A DNA stretch of 64,000 nucleotides from Sympetrum striolatum (taxonomy: Eukaryota; Arthropoda; Insecta; Odonata; Libellulidae), in contig OX388350.1 in NCBI GenBank assembly GCA_947579665.1, positions 30,351,393 to 30,415,392 of the forward strand, given 5' to 3'. A program made the position numbers and the translations under genes. This document shows positions 24,561 to 34,350 of this stretch, piece by piece (within the stretch, counting starts at the first letter, position 1; each line of letters begins with the position of its first letter). Under the pieces are notes generated by a model. It was not told where the DNA came from and did not search any database. It was given only the letters and a program-made list of their open reading frames with translations.

Positions 24561-25660
24561 ATTATTTTTCACTTCTGCTTGCTTTAGGGAACCATGCTGA
24601 ATCTAAAATGCTAACAATAGCTTAAATTTAAATGCACCACCTTTGTTTACACATCTTCAATTTGGATGAAAAAGCAAAATAACTTTCGGTACCAAAATGT
24701 TTTCAGTAGAGTAAATTTTACAAATGCGAAGATGAAGTAGGATTTATTCTTTCTGCAAATCCCGAGTAAATGTACTAGCAACTTACAAACATCGGAGTTA
24801 AAGAATATATAATTATGAATAAAAGGTTATTGGCCTGAATTGGAAATGATAATAAGAGAAAGACGAGTGTTTATTTAAATGGATGAGAATGTAAAGATCA
24901 CGCGAAAGGTGAATGTGAGAGGGGGATTCAAGGATGAGGAAAAACAGTGAATAAGGTAGGGAGTGAAGGAATCGAGAGCAAAGGAAGAGAGAAGAATATA
25001 AAAAGAATTCAAGAGAGAAAGGAAGGGAGCGAGGGAGAGGTAGGGAGGGATGAAAAGAGAAAGATGCAGTCAGGCAGGAGTTTCTCGTGCCCCAAGAGTA
25101 AAGGTGAAAAGGATCGAGGGATGAGAATATCTCCTTTCAGAAAACTTCTTACATGCGCAATTGCATTCCCAAGGGTATTTTACGACCCAAGGAGGGAAAA
25201 GAAGAGATTACTTTAAAAATAAAATTCGAATGCGATTCTGGCTTTTTTCGGAGAGGCTCAGGAAAGAGGATCACGGGAAAGAAAGGGCCTTATCATCGGT
25301 TTATTTTGGAAATTAATATCGCGATGCCAGGTGGCAAGAGAAGACGGTTCTAGCAGCGAATAGATGACAACCGAGTAGATAGAGTAACATTTGTAAGGCT
25401 TGGTTTCGGGAGACGTAATTCAGAAGGTTGTTATCGCTCAGCTTTTGTAAAATGAACTTACGTTACTTCATTAAAACTTCTTTCTGAAGAAAGAGCACAC
25501 AGAAGTAAGGCACGGAGCATGAGAAATGGCAACTGAATTGAAGATAAGACCAGATTTCATCCGTAGAAGTTCGGGTTTTGTCTACTCACAAAGTTTCATA
25601 CTACGGAAAATTCAAAGACGCAAGACCGTTGACCTTTAGAACTGGTAAAGAAAACTACAC
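24561..25660. other. Non-coding DNA with strongly purine-rich island at 24840-25350
   Basis: The island is G/A-rich on the plus strand for about 500 bp. It yields overlapping lysine, glutamate and arginine-rich frames (24947-25216 and 25153-25353) that I read as composition artefacts. No element boundaries were recognised. Confidence 0.45.
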
Positions 25661-25664
25661 TTAA

Positions 25665-25735
25665 TAAGTTCCACTCGTATTTTTTACGACTGGTTTCAGC
25701 TATCAATGGTCATCATCTTGCATATTTCACCAAAA
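25665..25735 (-). mobile_element. Possible Penelope-like element terminal fragment
   Basis: On the minus strand the sequence reads AAGATGATGACCATTG, then AGCTGAAACCAGTCG, then TAAAAAATACGAGTGGAACT. This has the layout seen at 45.55 kb: a TGATGA-like block, a GAAACC block about 12-15 nt later, then an A-rich stretch. Such pairs of blocks are typical of the hammerhead-bearing terminal repeats of Penelope-like elements. No coding sequence is attached, so the call is tentative. Confidence 0.35.
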
Positions 25736-27930
25736 GTACAGCAAAGCAAGGATGGAGTCAACACATCAAAGTTCCCCTCAACCCCTCTTCTCCTCTTCCT
25801 CTTTACTTGTGGAACTTACTAAGTTTAGTTTTATTTACCTGTTCTCATGGCGTTCCACATGGTCCAGCCTTTTCATATTTAATTTCTTGATAAGCAATCC
25901 CTTTGGGTCAATACAATTTCTCACGTTTCGATTCTTTACACTAGCATAAGTAAAAAAATGAAAGGGTTCGGATAGCATGAGAGTAGTACTCCTGCATCTA
26001 CGTAACCCGCCATGCGCCCAGACTTCGCGTGTATATTCTAACAAGGCGTATAGTGCTGCACGAATTTGTCAACTCCATCGGACATATAATGCATCGTAGC
26101 AGCTTTATTTTCGTATGATGTTTTTATAATTTATATTAATTCTCACTAAGAAAGAATTTATATTTGCATATATGCCTGCTTTGTATATTTTGTTACGTAA
26201 ATTATATCAACTTTAAAGCAAAGAACATTTATCTCCACTTATTCACCCGTGATCATTTTTTAACGGCTAATACCCTCTACCAATCCAATAAAAATTTTTG
26301 GTTATTATCTCAGTCTCTCTTAGTGTCAGTAACACGAATGCGAACCAAGTGCTATTTAGTTTAAGGAAACCAAAACTTATTAAAAACATTATTTAAGTAT
26401 AGTGTAACCTCAGAGAAATTTGCACGCGTAGCTTAATTTATGTGTCGCCTCGCGTGACAAACGAATTATCGCAAGTAAATTGAGACCAATATTGATATTT
26501 CCATTTGTGTTTGGTTTCGGTTATACATCTTGAATGAAATGTTAGTTAATGCTCTTTATTTCCGCGAGCGGAAATCACTAAAACGAAACAGCAACTACGA
26601 AATACACCTCATCGGGGCTTTAGGGGTTAAACCTGCACGCAAGACACGTATCTTCTCACTACAAAGAAAATAGACGTTTTCAACAAAGGCTGAATTTACG
26701 TAATAAATTCAGAGAAAGTGTGTTATGATAGACCATCTTTCCCCACGAAAGATCGTTGAAATAGATGATACAAAAATTCACTTTCAAAGGAATATTTTTC
26801 CCGTGAGCAATACATGAAAGTTCTCTCTTAGCGAAGATAAATGGTCTCATTTTCTAAAACTAAACATATGATGAATTTTAAATACTATATAATTCAAGGT
26901 AACTGATGGAAGATGCTTTGGATATGGTGCATTGTCTTTTCCCTGTATATGCCGTTCAAACACTGCAAGGAGGATCATGGAGATAGATGTTTCAAAATCG
27001 CTCAAGAAATGAGATGCTATAGAACGATGCACTATAATATTTGATTTGGAAGTCATAGGGTATTCTCTCGGCCATACGCTAAAAGGAGTTCTGCAGGGTG
27101 TTGATTTGTATGAGGAACGTAAATGTAAATATTATGCTCACGTTGCAGCACATACTTAGCTCGCAAAATGGTAACTTTGGTATTAAAAGATATTCTCTTA
27201 CTTCGTCGTATTCTCTCCTATCTATTTTACAATTTAAACAATATAAAATACCAGATATGGTCGGAGAAAAAAGCTTCAAAGACTTAAATCCCATTTTAAC
27301 CGCTAATAGTCCTGTAAGCGGAAATATCCCAATGTTTCAAGAGCCTTAAGACCATCTTTCCCCTTAGTTTACCACCACTCTTGCTGATTGGATCGTCCCA
27401 ACTTTGAAATGGAAACCTCAAAAAACACACGACCGCAAAACATCCCAATTTTCGTCTAACTTAATTTTCCCCCTCAGAAGGGAGGAAACCCGAAAAAGGT
27501 TCAAAAATCTCGAACCCTTCCGAGAACGTTAACGAAATCCACGGGAAAAAAACCCTTTCGATTGTTCGCATCTCTCTTCCCCTTCCCTGAATCAAGTAAG
27601 AGATCAACTGGAAGGCTTTTCCACCCTTCCGATCCAACGCCTTTAGCGTCACTTCTCTAATCCTTCGCAAGAGGATTGGAGGAAGAGAATGGAGAAAAGA
27701 AGGTTACAGTACGGGGGTGGATGCTGCTGTTACCTTCAACAGATGGCATTTTTAAGCATCACCCCCACCCCAATTTGTGATTTTTTCTTTTTCATTTTTC
27801 CCCTTAGGATTAGTAGATATAGGGAGGGCCATTTAAGTTAAGTTTCTTTTCAATATTTTGATTTTTTATATTAATTTGATAATTGATCAATAAATTTATA
27901 ATACAAATAATAAAATATAATATCATAAGG
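25736..27930. other. AT-rich non-coding DNA
   Basis: No recognised gene or repeat. A GC-richer, pyrimidine-biased patch at about 27450-27770 holds a short minus-strand frame (27461-27670) without recognisable domains. Confidence 0.4.
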
Positions 27931-28312
27931 TCGCTACTCTTACACAGAGAACAGATGTTTGCGAGTATTCATTTATTGATCGGGGAATTGTAGAATGGAA
28001 CAATTTACGTGGAGAAGTTTTAGAACCTTTTGCCCTTATGATGTATTTATCAATAGAATTAAAAGGGATTCGTGATTTTGTTGTGATATTGTTGTGATAT
28101 TTTTTCTTAGATAACGCAAATTTTGAAATATTTTTGTAATTTTGTAATAACATATAAGACGTGCTGCCTTCGTGAGGTTTTGGGGGGGTTTTCTCCCGAC
28201 TAGGGTGAATACCAGGCATATTATTTTATTTTTCCCTCCTCCCATAGGAATGGCTACCACCTGGCATGTGCATAACTGTAATACTCATGAATAAATAAAT
28301 AAATAAATAAAT
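27931..28312 (+). mobile_element. 5'-truncated LINE copy (EWN family, TAAA tail), copy 1
   Basis: On the plus strand the end of a reverse transcriptase frame is followed by a 3' UTR with GAGGTTTTGGGGGGGTTTTC, GGGTGAATACCAGGCA and GGCTACCACCTGGCA, then an (ATAA)n tail at 28287-28312. The same order occurs at 41.9-42.4 kb and, without coding sequence, at 58.2 kb. The head is lost. Confidence 0.75.
27939..28070 (+). pseudogene. LINE reverse transcriptase C-terminal scrap
   Basis: In one frame the residues read RTDVCEYSFIDRGIVEWNNL followed by RGEVLEPF. This is the hallmark C-terminus of many non-LTR ORF2 proteins (aromatic block, arginine, then WN-x-L). A frameshift after LEPF moves the next conserved piece (FINRIKRD) to another frame, where it ends at a stop. 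It is a non-functional remnant. Confidence 0.7.
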
Positions 28313-28639
28313 ATAAATATTACAAATATAGTACAAACAATATTAAATTTAATAATAATTTTATTTAACGACGTCATTTAAAAAGAAACCGGCAGATGGC
28401 TCACCTTAGGTGATTTTTTTCGTTGCGATTAATATTTTTTATCGCTTTTTAAATTTATTCATTTCTTGTTTTTGTAATTTTAAAATCGAGCTTACTATAT
28501 TGTTATTTTCTTACTGCGTTTCCGCAGTTTTTGTTTCACCCCCTTTCCCTGGGGATGTTTTATCGCAACGAAGGTTTCTTTGTCAACCGTAGTTGCCAAG
28601 ATTTTTTTCCCACACTCTACTCTGTCTTTTTGTTTCAAT
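28313..28639. other. AT-rich non-coding DNA
   Basis: No distinct feature. It could be the 5' part of the retroposon whose 3' end lies at 28640-28740, but I see no coding signal. Confidence 0.35.
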
Positions 28640-28740
28640 TTAATTGTGTACTTTTATGCCGAGGTATAAGGTTAGATGGTGTATAGGTCCACATGTAACC
28701 TCACCAATAAAGGGCCAGATAAACTAACTGACTCCCCGTT
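28640..28740 (+). mobile_element. Retroposon 3' end, CCAATAAAGGG family, copy 2
   Basis: GGTTAGATGG, ACATGTAACCTCACC and AATAAAGGGCC followed by AGATAAACTAACTG match the minus-strand segment at 13535-13625. The shared AATAAA and a shared endpoint just past it suggest a polyadenylated retroposon terminus. Confidence 0.5.
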
Positions 28741-29100
28741 CGCCGCTGATAAAATCTCTCCAGAGTACATTCATCTATGGAAATTGCCTCGTAGCAAAGA
28801 CATCCATTATTAATTTTCATCGAACGCTTTCTCGATTACGTGGGAAGTGTCGGTGCGCGTAATAAAACAATTATAGGATGGTTCCGTTATTGCAGTAAAG
28901 CAGAACAAAGAAGGTATTTCGCATAAGAAGGGTCCTGGATCTTAGCGTGAATGCTTTCCTGAAGTAGTTAAAACCTGGGGATGGAGCGGATAGCTTTCAC
29001 GTGACTCTTTTAAAGGTACCATTCAATCTAGCAAATTTAGCATACTATTGAAGAATATAATAGGTATCTTAATGCAAACGTATATTGTAACGGTAAAAAA
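28741..29100. other. Non-coding DNA
   Basis: No recognised feature; slightly GC-richer at the start. Confidence 0.35.
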
Positions 29101-29101
29101 A

Positions 29102-29271
29102 AACAAAAAAATCATCAAAAGATGTAATCCAACCCTATAACCCTATGCGAGAGCATAGGTTAAAACCAGCGGCAGTTGTATAAGTGTGTATTATTCATTT
29201 CCCCCTATGGTGCTCTTATAGAGTGTAAAATGCACATAGGTTGAGATTACAACTTTTGATGGTTTTTTGGC
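29102..29271. mobile_element. MITE-like element, about 170 bp, 35-bp terminal inverted repeats
   Basis: The left end (29102-29137, with ATCATCAAAAGATGTAATCC) is the inverted match of the right end (29236-29271, with GATTACAACTTTTGATGGTT) over about 35 bp with a handful of mismatches. A second small inverted pair, CCCTATGC and GCATAGG, lies just inside the left arm. No coding capacity. The superfamily is not identifiable from the termini. Confidence 0.75.
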
Positions 29272-29405
29272 TTTTATTATTACAAATTGTTATTGAAGTA
29301 TTATGAATTTAAGACATGTTTTTCTTTCTACTTTTCCGACAGTTCGGGATTAAGATGAAGGATTTGATGTTTTCCCGGTGTATTTTGATAAGGAAATCTT
29401 CTATA

Positions 29406-29557
29406 GTAGACAACCTGGTCAGTTCATCGGTATAAACCGGCGTTTCGGCGACACCCTCTGTCGCCATCTTCAGGGAACCCTCCATCCCAGGGATTTCGGT
29501 GACAGAAGACGTCGCCGAAACGTCGGTTTACATCGAAGAACTGACCCGGTTGTCTAC
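29406..29557. mobile_element. Foldback/MITE element, 152 bp, 60-bp inverted arms
   Basis: The arms start GTAGACAACC at 29406 and end GGTTGTCTAC at 29557. They pair at about 51 of 60 positions, including GTCAGTTC and CGTTTCGGCGAC. The GC content is well above the surrounding DNA. An overlapping plus-strand frame is an arginine-rich artefact of this composition. The CCGAAACGTCGGTTTA block resembles motifs widespread in invertebrate repeats, but I cannot name a family. Confidence 0.8.
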
Positions 29558-30880
29558 CAGAGATGTCCGTCATCACAGGAAGTTCTTATTTTAGTAACAT
29601 TCTTAATTGAGTATTTCCAAAGCTTAATTTTGGTAACTATAGCATCATTAAATTAATTCAAAGGCTTTATTATAAAGATAACGCCATCCTAGTTGCTTTC
29701 TTTACATATTGAATGTATTCTCCTATTCGCTTTTTGATACAAAAACTAGGAAACATTTAAAACTATTCTGTGTTGATTCATGCGAAGAATATTTTATTTA
29801 TAATAAATATAAATAACATAGTACATTAAATGGTTATTTACAAACTAGACAATTTTGATTCAATTGTTGAGTTTTTAACAATTTAAATTATTCAAACATT
29901 TTCCGTTTTGGGATCTAAATAACGGAAATAAAATCAATTCTTTATCATAACTGTAATAGTTACTACGACGGTAGTAGGAAAGGCAATAAAAAGTTCATAT
30001 TTGAAATCACTGACTTGTATATTTTGATTTTACTAGATATGTTATAAATAATGCAACGCCTGAGGCAAAGGAAGTTCTCGAGTTTCCGCGTCGATAACGG
30101 AAATATATGCAGATTGAACGGCAGCTGTGACTTAGTATAATAGTTGGTACATTAATGGAGAGGCAAAAATCCAAGGAGTGCAAATTTCAGATGCGATATT
30201 GTACGGTCTCCGACAGGGTGAATTTACTTCGGGAGTTTATCGCGAGGTGGCAGAGAAATATCTATAATTAAATCTTCTGAATAGTGAACGACCACCCGTA
30301 GAAGAGAATGACTAAGGTGCTTCCGAATTTTTATTAATAAAGTATTGATAATACCACGAAAAAGATTGATCGATACGACTGAATGATATAGAGGTAGAAA
30401 ATTCAGAAATTTCCTAGCTCTTTATTCTCATGATAACATATAATTCGGGTCCTATAGTTGAAGTATTCTTGTTAATTTTGCCCTATATAGTTTTAAAGCA
30501 CTCATGACCAAAACTGTGAAAATATGTTACTTAGTTGATGGTCACTGTTGATATTTACCTTGGTTGTCATATTTTTGTTTAGATAGCGATAATATTGATA
30601 TTTTTCCATTTTATGGAAAAGAACGGATAATATATATACGGAGTGCTAGGATGAATTTAATTTAATCGCATCATCGTCGAATGAATAAAATGCCTCTATA
30701 TTTCTATAATTTTGTCCCACGAAATTCTGTTTAATTTTGAAACAGTAAAGTGCTGATTTTCTGGGTTCGTCTGAATTATAAATTAACAATTGCCTAACCT
30801 GTGGAGTGCTTTCACGGACTAATTAACTGTCCATCGCCAAAAACACGAATACCATTTGAAGTGTAAAAGCGATTTCATTC
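29558..30880. other. AT-rich non-coding DNA
   Basis: No gene or element recognised. Confidence 0.4.
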
Positions 30881-31175
30881 GTAGTTAAAACATTAAATTG
30901 TTAATCCCATGTGTTAAAGTGAGAATTTTGCAATTAGCATCAGATAAAAAGAATTATGTGCATACGTTAAATATTAAATAACGTCATGGAAACGATGATG
31001 CTTATAAATCAATGAGTTTTATGTGTACATGAATTACCAGTCAGTATTAAAACATTAAATTGTTTTTATGCATTAAATCGGGATGTTTGCCACTAGTATT
31101 TAATAGAGGGAATGTTAAAAGCAAATATTAAGTTGCATTCGTGAATATTACATTAAGTCATCAAAACGGTGATTT
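30881..31175 (+). repeat. Diverged tandem duplication, period 162 bp
   Basis: TTAAAACATTAAATTG occurs at 30885 and again at 31047. TTTGCAATTAGCATC pairs with TTTGCCACTAGTATT, and a later stretch around ATTAAATAACGTCATGG pairs with ATTACATTAAGTCATCA. Two full units, strongly diverged. No relation to a known element was seen. It ends about 120 bp before the LINE copy at 31298. Confidence 0.65.
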
Positions 31176-31297
31176 ATTAGGGTATATAATTGTCAATGTT
31201 TTTTATATCGATAAGAATTACTTATTATCAAGCACGAGGATCAATTCTCAAATTATTACATAACAGCAGAATTGAGTCTAATAAATTTGAAATTACT

Positions 31298-31935
31298 CTC
31301 ATCTACACCTACATCTACATTAATACCCTACAAGCCGCCTTTCGGCGTGTGGCAGGGGGTGTAAACACCAGTTGAATCTAAATTACTTCCTTATTCGATT
31401 ATTGTCACGTATTGTTCGCGGAAAGAATGAATCTCTAAAACGATTCGTCCTAGCATCTATTTCTCTTAACTTACGGTCATTATCGGATCGAACGACGTAG
31501 CAGGGGGGTTGCATGATACCGATTGTATCATCCGAAAATGTAGTTTCCCTGAATTTATTAAGCAATCGCAGCCTAGCTTCCAATCTCCTTTCTTTCATGG
31601 ATTCCCAACCTACGTCTGAGAGCATTTTTGTAACGCTTGCTTTTTTATCGTAGCATTTCTTAACAAAACGAACCGCTTTACGCTGCACTTTCTCGAGTTC
31701 GCGAGTACACGTTTCATCCGCCGGATCCCATATACTTGCCGCATATTCCAGAAGGGGTCTGACCAAGGTAAAATAACATCGCTCTCTCACCTTTTCGTCG
31801 CATTTACCGACAATACGCTTTACAAAGCCAAGCCTTTTACTTGCTTTGCCGCAGATTTTTCGAATATGCGTGCTCCAATTTAAGTTATTAGTAATGTTGA
31901 TCCCGAGATAACTCTTACGGTCTAAAAATGTATCT
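31298..31935 (-). mobile_element. 5'-truncated LINE copy (SFFPRT family), copy 2
   Basis: Nearly the same 3' fragment as at 9558-10071 but about 130 bp longer at the 5' side. The 3' end carries the GCCGCCTTTCGGCGTGTGG motif and a tail of TAGATG/GTAGGT repeats. High similarity to copy 1 and intact frame show that this is among the younger copies in the window. Confidence 0.9.
31383..31935 (-). pseudogene. LINE reverse transcriptase C-terminal fragment
   Basis: Upstream of the methionine at 31790 the frame is open to about 31935 and reads KSYLGINITNNLNWSTHI, then RKICGKASKRLGFVKRIVG. This is the standard YLG-x-x-I...W-x-x-HI and KA...LGF block of LINE reverse transcriptases. LVRPLLEYAASIWDP, the GWESMKERR block and SFFPRTIRDNNRI follow. 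The polymerase catalytic aspartates and the endonuclease are missing through 5' truncation. No frameshift or stop was seen in what remains. Confidence 0.9.
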
Positions 31936-32640
31936 TTTAGATGTATAAAAATAAATAGTCATACAAATGAGACACTTATTATGATGAATATCTTTCTAAA
32001 TTAAATACAAGTCCATTTTTCCTGTTCATTGAATTAAGATTTGATTACAAAATTTTGTCTTTTCCTTAAACTAACTAAATCCAAAATATCTTTAAAAACT
32101 ACTGGGAAAGTAAATTTTTTGGACCAAAATCACCGCATATTAAGGTGAAATTGAAATATAGATACTATTAATTTACTTTCAACGATATTGGCTGCAATTT
32201 ACACAAAGCTGAAATAACGTGCAGATGAAATTAAAAGATACCTATCACCTGAAAAAATTACCAAATATCACCCTTGTGAAATGAGTAAATTCAACGTGCC
32301 ATCTAAACCACCAAATACATTCTAGAAACTTTCGGGTACTGGTTACTTATGTTTAATATTCGCAATATTAAATCTGCTAAGCTTACGAAAACGCCGGCCA
32401 ATATCGTTTGACTACATCCCATAATAAACTCTCGGCACCCCCATCGAAGTTTCACCTTCGCTGAATCCGCAACGAAAAAATCAAATATCCGTTGGGGCCC
32501 TAACATCTTTCTTAGCGCCGATCTCGTCAGATTTTATCTCTCTCAAAAACTTTCACCTTTCGTTCTTCATTCTTCCTTTTCCTGTACCATTAATTCACAC
32601 ACTTTCCTTACAGTATACATCCCAGCAAGTCCTTCTAAAG
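31936..32640. other. Non-coding DNA
   Basis: AT-rich, then slightly GC-richer at 32370-32600. No recognised feature. Confidence 0.4.
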
Positions 32641-32860
32641 TTACCGTATATACTCGAGTATAAGCCGACCTGAATATAAGCCGAAAAAACTAATTTTATC
32701 ACAAAACACTGGGAAAACCAATTGCCTCGAGTATACGCCTAAGTTGGAAAATGTAGCAGCTACTTGTAAATTTCGAAACGAAAACAGATACCAATAAAAT
32801 TACAGTAATTGAGGTATCTGTAAAATAAATGTTTTTGAATATTTATTTCTAAAAAAATAG
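32641..32860 (+). repeat. Interspersed repeat with TCGAGTATAAGCCGA motif
   Basis: Starts TACCGTATATACTCGAG, then has ATAAGCCGACC, AATATAAGCCGA, ACTAATTTTATCACAAAA, CTGGGAAAAC, CTCGAGTATACGCC and GATACCAATAAAATTACAG. I recognise this succession as a repeat found in very distant animal genomes, vertebrates included; the identification is from memory. Three internal near-repeats of the CGAGTATAAGCC block are visible. No coding sequence. The right boundary is approximate. Confidence 0.6.
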
Positions 32861-33176
32861 CTCTATAAGCGGAAAAGAGGGTCCAAAATATGCGAGTCTA
32901 TTTTCCGCTAAGTAAGGACGGAATAACTCCCAGCAAGTCCTTATTAACATAATTGCTGAAATTAAATTTACTTATGATGCGATGTCCCTAATTGGATGCT
33001 TATAGGAACCTTGCTTTGTTTATCTTTCTGTACTTACTACTCGTACTATATATTTCTCATATTCTTTGAATTATATGTGCTGTGAGAATAAATATATTCA
33101 ATACCCCACCTACATTTAACAGAGATTTAACACATTATATCATTAAATATATAATTGGCTAATGATGGCTAGAATA
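32861..33176. other. AT-rich non-coding DNA
   Basis: No recognised feature, though the repeat before it may extend some way into this stretch. Confidence 0.35.
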
Positions 33177-33309
33177 GTCAAATTATAAAAAAGACTATAA
33201 ACCATCTAACAAGGCGAAAAGAAGACTGTTTTCTTTGAAGAGCAGAAATATCATAACTAAAGTAAGTCCTTGTTTGATGGTTTATGGAGTCTTTCTATTA
33301 TGCTTTGAC
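33177..33309. mobile_element. MITE-like element, 133 bp, about 40-bp inverted ends
   Basis: The left arm runs from GTCAAA at 33177 through AAAGACTATAAACCATC to AACAAGG at 33214. The right arm is its complement, from CCTTGTTTGATGG through TTTATGGAGTCTTT to TTTGAC at 33309. The match extends about 40 bp with a 2-bp gap and a few substitutions. There is no coding capacity and the superfamily is unknown. It ends about 30 bp from a LINE fragment. Confidence 0.75.
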
Positions 33310-33339
33310 CTTACATCATGTTCTGTCTATGTTTATAGG

Positions 33340-33526
33340 AGAACCTTGCAAGTCGCCTTTCATGGTGTGGCAGGGTTTCCAAGCACCTTGACTCTATTTT
33401 CCTAATCGATTACTTTCGCGTATCGCCCGCGATGAAATGAATTCTTGAAACGATTCGATCCAGCATCTATTTCCCTAATCTTCCTCGCAGTATCAGAACG
33501 GCGCATATAACAGGGAGGTCGGTTCA
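33340..33526 (-). mobile_element. LINE 3' fragment (SFFPRT family), copy 3, diverged
   Basis: On the minus strand the frame reads SDTARKIREIDAGSNRFKNS, parallel to SDNDRKLREIDARTNRFKNS of the copy at 9.6 kb. A decayed 3' UTR follows in which the GCCGCCTTTCGGCGTGTGG motif has become GTCGCCTTTCATGGTGTGG. It is much shorter and older than copies 1 and 2. Confidence 0.75.
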
Positions 33527-34182
33527 ATTTTTCAAGTTTTAAAATATCTTCAGTCATTTTTGTGCCAAATATAACAATATTTTATAGTTGCTGATGTCAG
33601 ATTGTATATGTGATATTTTAATATGCTTTGAGGAGGAAGAGTTAGGACTGACTATTAGAGAATACCGAAGAACTTTTTTCTTTTTGAATCACTCCCCAGA
33701 CGAATATTATCTTCGGTATCTGGACTGAGAACGTTTTCCCCTTCGTTAAACGTTTCAACTTTTCTCATTACGTAAGCCGTTATCCCTGTGAAATTAATGT
33801 GGTCGATCCTTACTTCGCGGAATGAAGCACACGTGTTTAAGGAAAAACAGCACTTGGTAACTTTCAGAGAGGATGGAGGCAACTGATTGTGGTTTTTTTG
33901 GTGTAACTTCCATTATATATGCTTCATTATAGCTTTAATCTTGCGAATACAAATATGGCTTGATGGAACTGATAAAATTTCCGCTATAAGCAAGTAGCAA
34001 AAGATATCCTCGTTTTACAAATCATAAGTGGAGAATAGTCTCACATGGCCGGTATAAGAACCCAGTATACAGGGAAGATGTTTGAACTAAGTATGCTACC
34101 ATAGCTGAAAATGTCTCGCTCAGATAAATCATCATAAAGGTTTTAAGTAAATTATTTACGGGTCTATATCCGGCGTGCCAAA

Positions 34183-34350
34183 TCACCATTCGGTGTGCAG
34201 CAGGGAGTTATCCAATCATAAGTGTAATTTTCGAATTAGTTGCAGTAGCGTATCGTTTATGATAAAATCAGTTATTGAAACATCGAGTTCAAGGATTTAC
34301 TTCCCAAATTTTTCCCACGATTTCAGATCGGCGAATATAAAATATCGGAC
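34183..34350 (-). mobile_element. LINE 3' fragment (SFFPRT family), copy 4, highly diverged
   Basis: The minus-strand translation reads RSEIVGKIWEVNP, then a stop, then TRCFNN, which lines up with RSDNDRKLREIDARTNRFKN of the young copies. The DNA motif ATTCGGTGTGCAGCAGGG lies where the others have TTTCGGCGTGTGGCAGGG. It is the oldest recognisable member here. Confidence 0.6.

Noticed and set aside
24947..25353. Two overlapping Lys/Glu/Arg-rich frames
   Set aside because: Same composition artefact in a purine-rich island, with no domain or splice context.
29378..29656. Arginine-rich 92-codon plus-strand frame
   Set aside because: Lies across the foldback element at 29406-29557; its content is explained by that GC-rich palindrome.
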